Below, piece after piece: positions 60,898 through 64,000 of a stretch of 64,000 nt of DNA. The stretch covers positions 168,368 through 232,367 of the forward strand of contig NZ_JACSPO010000005.1 in the NCBI RefSeq assembly GCF_014837105.1, in the 5' to 3' direction. Origin of the DNA: Oceanitalea stevensii. GTDB lineage: Bacteria > Actinomycetota > Actinomycetes > Actinomycetales > Actinomycetaceae. The notes beneath the pieces were generated by a model. It searched no databases, was not told where the DNA came from, and saw only the letters and a list, made by a program, of their open reading frames with translations. The translations under genes and the position numbers were made by a program. The number at the start of each line of letters is the position of its first letter. Position 1 is the first letter of the stretch.

Positions 60898-61674
60898 TCA
60901 GTCGTGCGCCTGGCTCGCGCCGAGCAGGTCGCGTACCCGCTCGGAGGCCGCGGCGAAGCGCGGGTCGGACATCGTGGGCCCGTAGTCACGGTCGTCCGGC
61001 AGGCCCGGCTCGATGATCTCGGCGATCCGGCCCGGCCGCGGCGTCATGACGACGATCCGGTTGCCGAGGTAGACGGCCTCGGCCACCGAGTGGGTGACGA
61101 GGACGATCGTCGTCCCGGTCTCCCGCCAGATCCGGTTCATCTCGAGGTTCATGTGCTCGCGGGTGAGCGCGTCGAGCGCGCCGAAGGGCTCGTCCATGAG
61201 GAGCACCTTGGGCTCGTGGAGCAGCGCCCGGCACAGGGCGACGCGCTGCTGCATGCCACCGGACAGCTCGTGCGGCAGCGCCTGCTCGAAGCCCTTGAGG
61301 CCGGTGAGCTCGATGAGCTCGTCGGCGCGGCGGGCGGCGTGCGCCCGGTCCATCCCGCGCATCTCGCCCTGGAGCAGGATGTTCTTGCGCACCCCGCGCC
61401 ACTCGAGGAGCGCCGAGCGCTGGAAGGCGAAGCCGATCTCCTTCTGCGGGCCCTTGACCGGCTTCCCGTAGAGGTGGACCTTGCCCGACGTCGCAGCGGT
61501 GAGGCCGGCGACGATCTTGAGCATCGTCGACTTCCCGCAGCCCGACGGGCCGGCGATGGTGACGAACTCCCCCGCCGCGACCGACAGGCTGACGTTGTCG
61601 AGGGCGACGGTCTCCGAGCGCTTCGACACGAAGCGTCGGGTGAGGTTCTCGACCTCGATGATTCCCTGCGTCAC
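60898..61674 (-). CDS. NitT/TauT-family ABC ATP-binding protein
   Basis: This 258-residue ATPase is of the TauB/SsuB/ThiZ kind: Walker A GPSGCGKST, FAFQRSALLEWRGVRKNI (Q-loop), ELSGGMQQRVALCRALLHEP, VLLMDEPFGALDALTREHMN and VTHSVAEAVYLGNRIVVMTPRPGRI. It energises the permease encoded at 62796-63671. The start is a GTG at 61674 with GGGAG upstream, 35 bases after the binding-protein stop. The gene ends 1 base before the Gfo/Idh/MocA gene. Confidence 0.94.
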   Translation of the reverse strand: MTQGIIEVENLTRRFVSKRSETVALDNVSLSVAAGEFVTIAGPSGCGKSTMLKIVAGLTAATSGKVHLYGKPVKGPQKEIGFAFQRSALLEWRGVRKNILLQGEMRGMDRAHAARRADELIELTGLKGFEQALPHELSGGMQQRVALCRALLHEPKVLLMDEPFGALDALTREHMNLEMNRIWRETGTTIVLVTHSVAEAVYLGNRIVVMTPRPGRIAEIIEPGLPDDRDYGPTMSDPRFAAASERVRDLLGASQAHD

Positions 61675-61709
61675 GGTGTGCTCCCGTTCGAGGACGGCCG
61701 GCGCGGCGC

Positions 61710-62744
61710 TCACCGCTGACCGCCGAAGCTGTCGTCCCAGTAGGTCTCGACGGTCGTCTCGCCGTCGAACTCGGTGTGCTCGGAGAGGAAGGCGAGCGTC
61801 TCCTCCCACTGCGCGGCCGTGTTGGTGCCGGGGCTCGTCTCCTCGAGACTGAGGAGCTCGATGGTCGTCTCGAGCTGGCCGAGCATGACCTCCTCCGGGG
61901 GAGCCTGGTCGGCACCCTCGGCCATGGCCGCGACCGCGGCCTCGGGGTCCTCCGCGGCCGCCTCGAAGGAGGCCGCCGTCGCCCGGTGCATGGCCTGGAC
62001 GAGCTCGGGGTCGTCGGCGATCGTGCTGTCGTGGGCGATGAGGCCCAGGCCGAGGAGGTTCATGCCGAAGTCGGCGAAGGGCAGCGCCTCGACCTCGCGG
62101 CCGGTCTGGTTGGCGATCGTCGGCGCCTGGTCGTGGTGGAAGCCCTGGATGACGTCCACCTGGCCCTCGATGAGGGCGGAGATCTTGCCGGCGGCGTCGA
62201 CGTTGACGACGGTGACGTCGGCCGGGTCCACCCCGTTGATCTCCAGCCACGCGGGGAAGGTGCCGTACATGGCGTCACCGGGTGTGCCGCCCACCGTCTT
62301 GCCGACGAGGTCGGCCGGCTCGGAGATGTCCTGGTCGGCGAAGAACTCCACCGAGCTGGGCCCGGTCTGGAGGAAGACACCGACGCTCTTGACCGGCATG
62401 CCCGAGGCGATGCCGTTGAGCAGCGGCGGGGTGTCGACCCAGCCGAAGTCGGTGTTGTTCTGGGCGACCTGCTGGACGGTGTTCCCCGAGCCGTTGCCGG
62501 GCTGGATCGTGAGGTCGATGCCCTCGTCCTCGAAGATGCCCTCCTGCACGCCGTAGTAGAACGGGGCGTGCTCGCCGTAGGGCACCCAGTTGAGGGTGAC
62601 GGTGACCTCGGCGAGCTCGCCGTCACCGCCCGTGGCGCTTGGGCTGTTGCTGGAGCCGGCGCCCTCGGAGCCGGAGCAGCCGGCGAGGACGAGGCCCGCT
62701 GCGGCGAGCGAGACGAGGATCTTGGCACTCGTGGAGTGACGCAT
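61710..62744 (-). CDS. NMT1/THI5-like ABC substrate-binding lipoprotein
   Basis: This 344-residue lipoprotein has lipobox LAGC (Cys at about residue 23) and an NMT1/TauA fold: VTLNWVPYGEHAPFYYGVQEGIFEDEGIDLTIQPG, FGWVDTPPLLNGIASGMPVKSVGVF, KTVGGTPGDAMYGTFPAWLEINGV. Most family members bind thiamin pyrimidine precursors, taurine, nitrate or sulfonates. Because this operon encodes a sugar-type dehydrogenase and a LacI-type operator, the true ligand may be a sugar or polyol derivative; that is an inference. The ATG at 62744 has only an AAAGGCAG-like site. It lies 51 bases after the permease gene. Confidence 0.9.
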   Translation of the reverse strand: MRHSTSAKILVSLAAAGLVLAGCSGSEGAGSSNSPSATGGDGELAEVTVTLNWVPYGEHAPFYYGVQEGIFEDEGIDLTIQPGNGSGNTVQQVAQNNTDFGWVDTPPLLNGIASGMPVKSVGVFLQTGPSSVEFFADQDISEPADLVGKTVGGTPGDAMYGTFPAWLEINGVDPADVTVVNVDAAGKISALIEGQVDVIQGFHHDQAPTIANQTGREVEALPFADFGMNLLGLGLIAHDSTIADDPELVQAMHRATAASFEAAAEDPEAAVAAMAEGADQAPPEEVMLGQLETTIELLSLEETSPGTNTAAQWEETLAFLSEHTEFDGETTVETYWDDSFGGQR

Positions 62745-62795
62745 GGGGGTACTGCCTTTCGAGAGGTAGGGGTGACTGAGCACGGCGGTGTGCCG

Positions 62796-63671
62796 TCAGG
62801 AGCCCGCGAGGGCGAGGTTGTCGCGACGGCTGGCGTGCCATGGGATGACCGCGGCCTCGAGCGCCTCGACGAGGACGAAGAGGACGACGCCGATGAGCGA
62901 CATGAGGATGAGGTCGGCGAAGAGCAGCGGGGCGTCGAGGTTGCCGCTGGCGAGCAGCAGGACGTAGCCGAGGCCCCGGTCCGCTCCGACGAACTCACCG
63001 ACGACGGCGCCGACGACGGCGAGGGTCACCGCCACCTTGAGGCCCGACATGAGCGAGGGGAGCGCGGAGGGGAAGCGGATCTTGACGAAGGTCTTCCACC
63101 GCGAGGCGCCCATGGTGGCGGACAGCTCGAGGAGCTCCGGGTCCACCGACCGCAGCCCGGCCACGGCCGAGACGACGACGGGGAAGAACGCGATGAGGAC
63201 GGCGAGGATCACCTTGGGGGTGAGGCCGAAGCCGAACCACACGACGAGGATCGGGGCGATGGCGATCTTTGGGATCACCTGCGCGAAGAGGATGAGCGGG
63301 TAGAGCGACTTCTCCGCCGTCGGGGAGTAGACGAGGAGCACGGCGGTCGCCACGCCGATGACCGCCGCCAGCACGAAGCCGATGAGGGTCTCCTGCGTCG
63401 TGACCCAGGTGTGCTCGAGGAGCAGGGTCCGGTCGGCCCACAGCGTCGTGAGGACGTCCTGCGGGGCGGGCACGAGGTAGGCCGGCACCATCTCGCGCCA
63501 GGTGACGAACCACCAGGCGGCGACGACGGCGACGAGCACCAGCGCCGGGCGCCACGAGGCGCCGAGCACCCGGACCGACCGGGTGACGAGCTTGCTGCTC
63601 TCCCTGCGGGCGCGTGCGGCCTCGACGGGAGGGCTGGGGGTCTCCGTCATGACGTCGTCCACCACTGCCAT
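62796..63671 (-). CDS. NitT/TauT-family ABC permease
   Basis: This 291-residue membrane protein has a cytoplasmic N-terminus of about 30 residues and six hydrophobic segments. The EAA loop is ELLELSATMGASRWKTFVKIRFPSALPSLMSGLKV, typical of TauC/SsuC/ThiX permeases. VVWFGFGLTPKVILAVLIAFFPVVVSAVAG is a strong family match. The ATG at 63671 has GGAGAAG upstream. It is the first gene of the operon; the region 63672-63968 holds a LacI-type operator and a hairpin but no gene. Confidence 0.93.
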   Translation of the reverse strand: MAVVDDVMTETPSPPVEAARARRESSKLVTRSVRVLGASWRPALVLVAVVAAWWFVTWREMVPAYLVPAPQDVLTTLWADRTLLLEHTWVTTQETLIGFVLAAVIGVATAVLLVYSPTAEKSLYPLILFAQVIPKIAIAPILVVWFGFGLTPKVILAVLIAFFPVVVSAVAGLRSVDPELLELSATMGASRWKTFVKIRFPSALPSLMSGLKVAVTLAVVGAVVGEFVGADRGLGYVLLLASGNLDAPLLFADLILMSLIGVVLFVLVEALEAAVIPWHASRRDNLALAGS

Positions 63672-63794
63672 GCTGCTTCTCCAAAGTCTGTCGACGCGGC
63701 GGGGACGCCGCGCACCTGCGAGTCGATCCGGGGTGTTCGTCGTGCCGGGGAAATGGCTGACATGGCACCTCCACACTGAGGGTTCCGGAATATC

Positions 63795-63808
63795 GGAAAG
63801 CGCTTGCA
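63795..63808. promoter_or_regulatory. LacI-family operator GGAAAGCGCTTGCA
   Basis: This near-palindrome with an AAGCGCTT core lies 123 bases upstream of the permease start. It closely resembles GAAAGCGCTTTC at 56595, so one LacI/GalR-type repressor may act on both operons. Confidence 0.6.
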
Positions 63809-63852
63809 TTCGCGGTTCTCCGAACGTAAGCGGCGCTTCTCGCACCCGTCAA

Positions 63853-63868
63853 GGAATGCGGCTGTCGG
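63853..63868 (+). repeat. Degenerate single arm of the hairpin family
   Basis: GGAATGCGGCTGTCGG resembles the right arm GGAATCCGGCTGTCGG with one change and one has no partner nearby. It looks like a decayed copy next to the complete hairpin at 63912. Confidence 0.5.
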
Positions 63869-63911
63869 GGACGGCAAACGAGCGCAAAAAGCGCTGCGAG
63901 GCCTACCGGCG

Positions 63912-63955
63912 CGCCGACAGCCGGGTTTCCCGGCAGAGAAATCCGGCTGTCGGCG
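63912..63955. terminator. Hairpin (dispersed hairpin family) near the window end
   Basis: GCCGACAGCCGG (63913-63924) pairs perfectly with CCGGCTGTCGGC (63943-63954), extended by TTT/AAA-type pairs. It probably terminates a gene that lies beyond the window edge. Confidence 0.7.
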
Positions 63956-63965
63956 GAACAAAGGG

Positions 63966-64000
<35 letters not shown>

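Noticed and set aside
63672..63910. Possible thiamin riboswitch before the NMT1-type operon
   Set aside because: No conserved thiamin-riboswitch core motifs were found by eye; only LacI-type and hairpin elements are present.

Overview
The window is very GC-rich, uses GTG and TTG starts often, and shows many genes whose start codon lies only 6-7 bases after a TANNNT-type -10 box (leaderless transcripts). With WxL/DUF916, DUF5926, DUF6458 and App1 family proteins, this points to an actinobacterium, probably order Micrococcales. No genus can be fixed from the sequence alone. The last 32 bases are a pure G run that looks like a sequencing artefact.

Layout. 1-4360: edge of a possible MarR-like regulator, a small Rho-N-like protein, an ABC exporter operon (ATPase, FtsX-type permease, tiny membrane protein), a SIMPL protein and a PPOX-fold protein. 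4461-19180 (minus strand): a seven-gene sugar operon driven from one promoter. Its order is Gfo/Idh/MocA dehydrogenase, ribose-type ABC ATPase, two permeases, sugar-binding lipoprotein, TIM-barrel epimerase, and a secreted 2530-residue protein that fuses ThuA, PQQ-type sugar dehydrogenase, PKD and Ig-like modules, a DUF1080 3-keto-disaccharide hydrolase domain and a repeat domain. 19419-28976: three more secreted enzymes (alpha/beta hydrolase, GH3 glycosidase, LTD-calcineurin phosphoesterase), each ending in the same five-repeat domain as the giant protein. 29082-33730: HNH nuclease, two tRNA-Ser genes, a ThrE-type exporter, small envelope proteins and a quinone oxidoreductase; a tRNA-Arg lies at 24415. 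33920-37313: an alpha-glucoside-type ABC importer without its own ATPase. 37426-51811: core genes (HAD phosphatase, serS, acyltransferase, diacylglycerol kinase, pheA, a large membrane protein, glycosyltransferase, rhodanese, phosphoglucomutase, MFS, App1 phosphatase). 51890-56561: a complete Liv-type branched-chain amino-acid importer operon. 57057-63671: a DUF916 cell-wall protein, a secreted TIM-barrel protein with a WxL-like tail, a second Gfo/Idh/MocA enzyme and an NMT1/TauABC-type importer.

How it fits together. Two loci pair Gfo/Idh/MocA oxidoreductases with TIM-barrel epimerase-like enzymes and ABC importers, and one also has DUF1080 and ThuA domains. This parts list matches oxidative (3-keto) sugar or glycoside catabolism, which is inferred and not shown by the sequence. 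The secreted enzymes appear to be held outside the cell by two systems: a five-repeat, propeller-like domain and a WxL-like/DUF916 pair. LacI-type palindromes and CRP/GlxR-like sites lie upstream of several transport operons, but no matching regulator is encoded here.

The gaps between genes carry a dispersed family of hairpins with nearly identical arms (core CCGACAGC then YGR). At four places one arm faces two or more copies of its complement, and three of these are tandem arrays with 36-44 base spacing.
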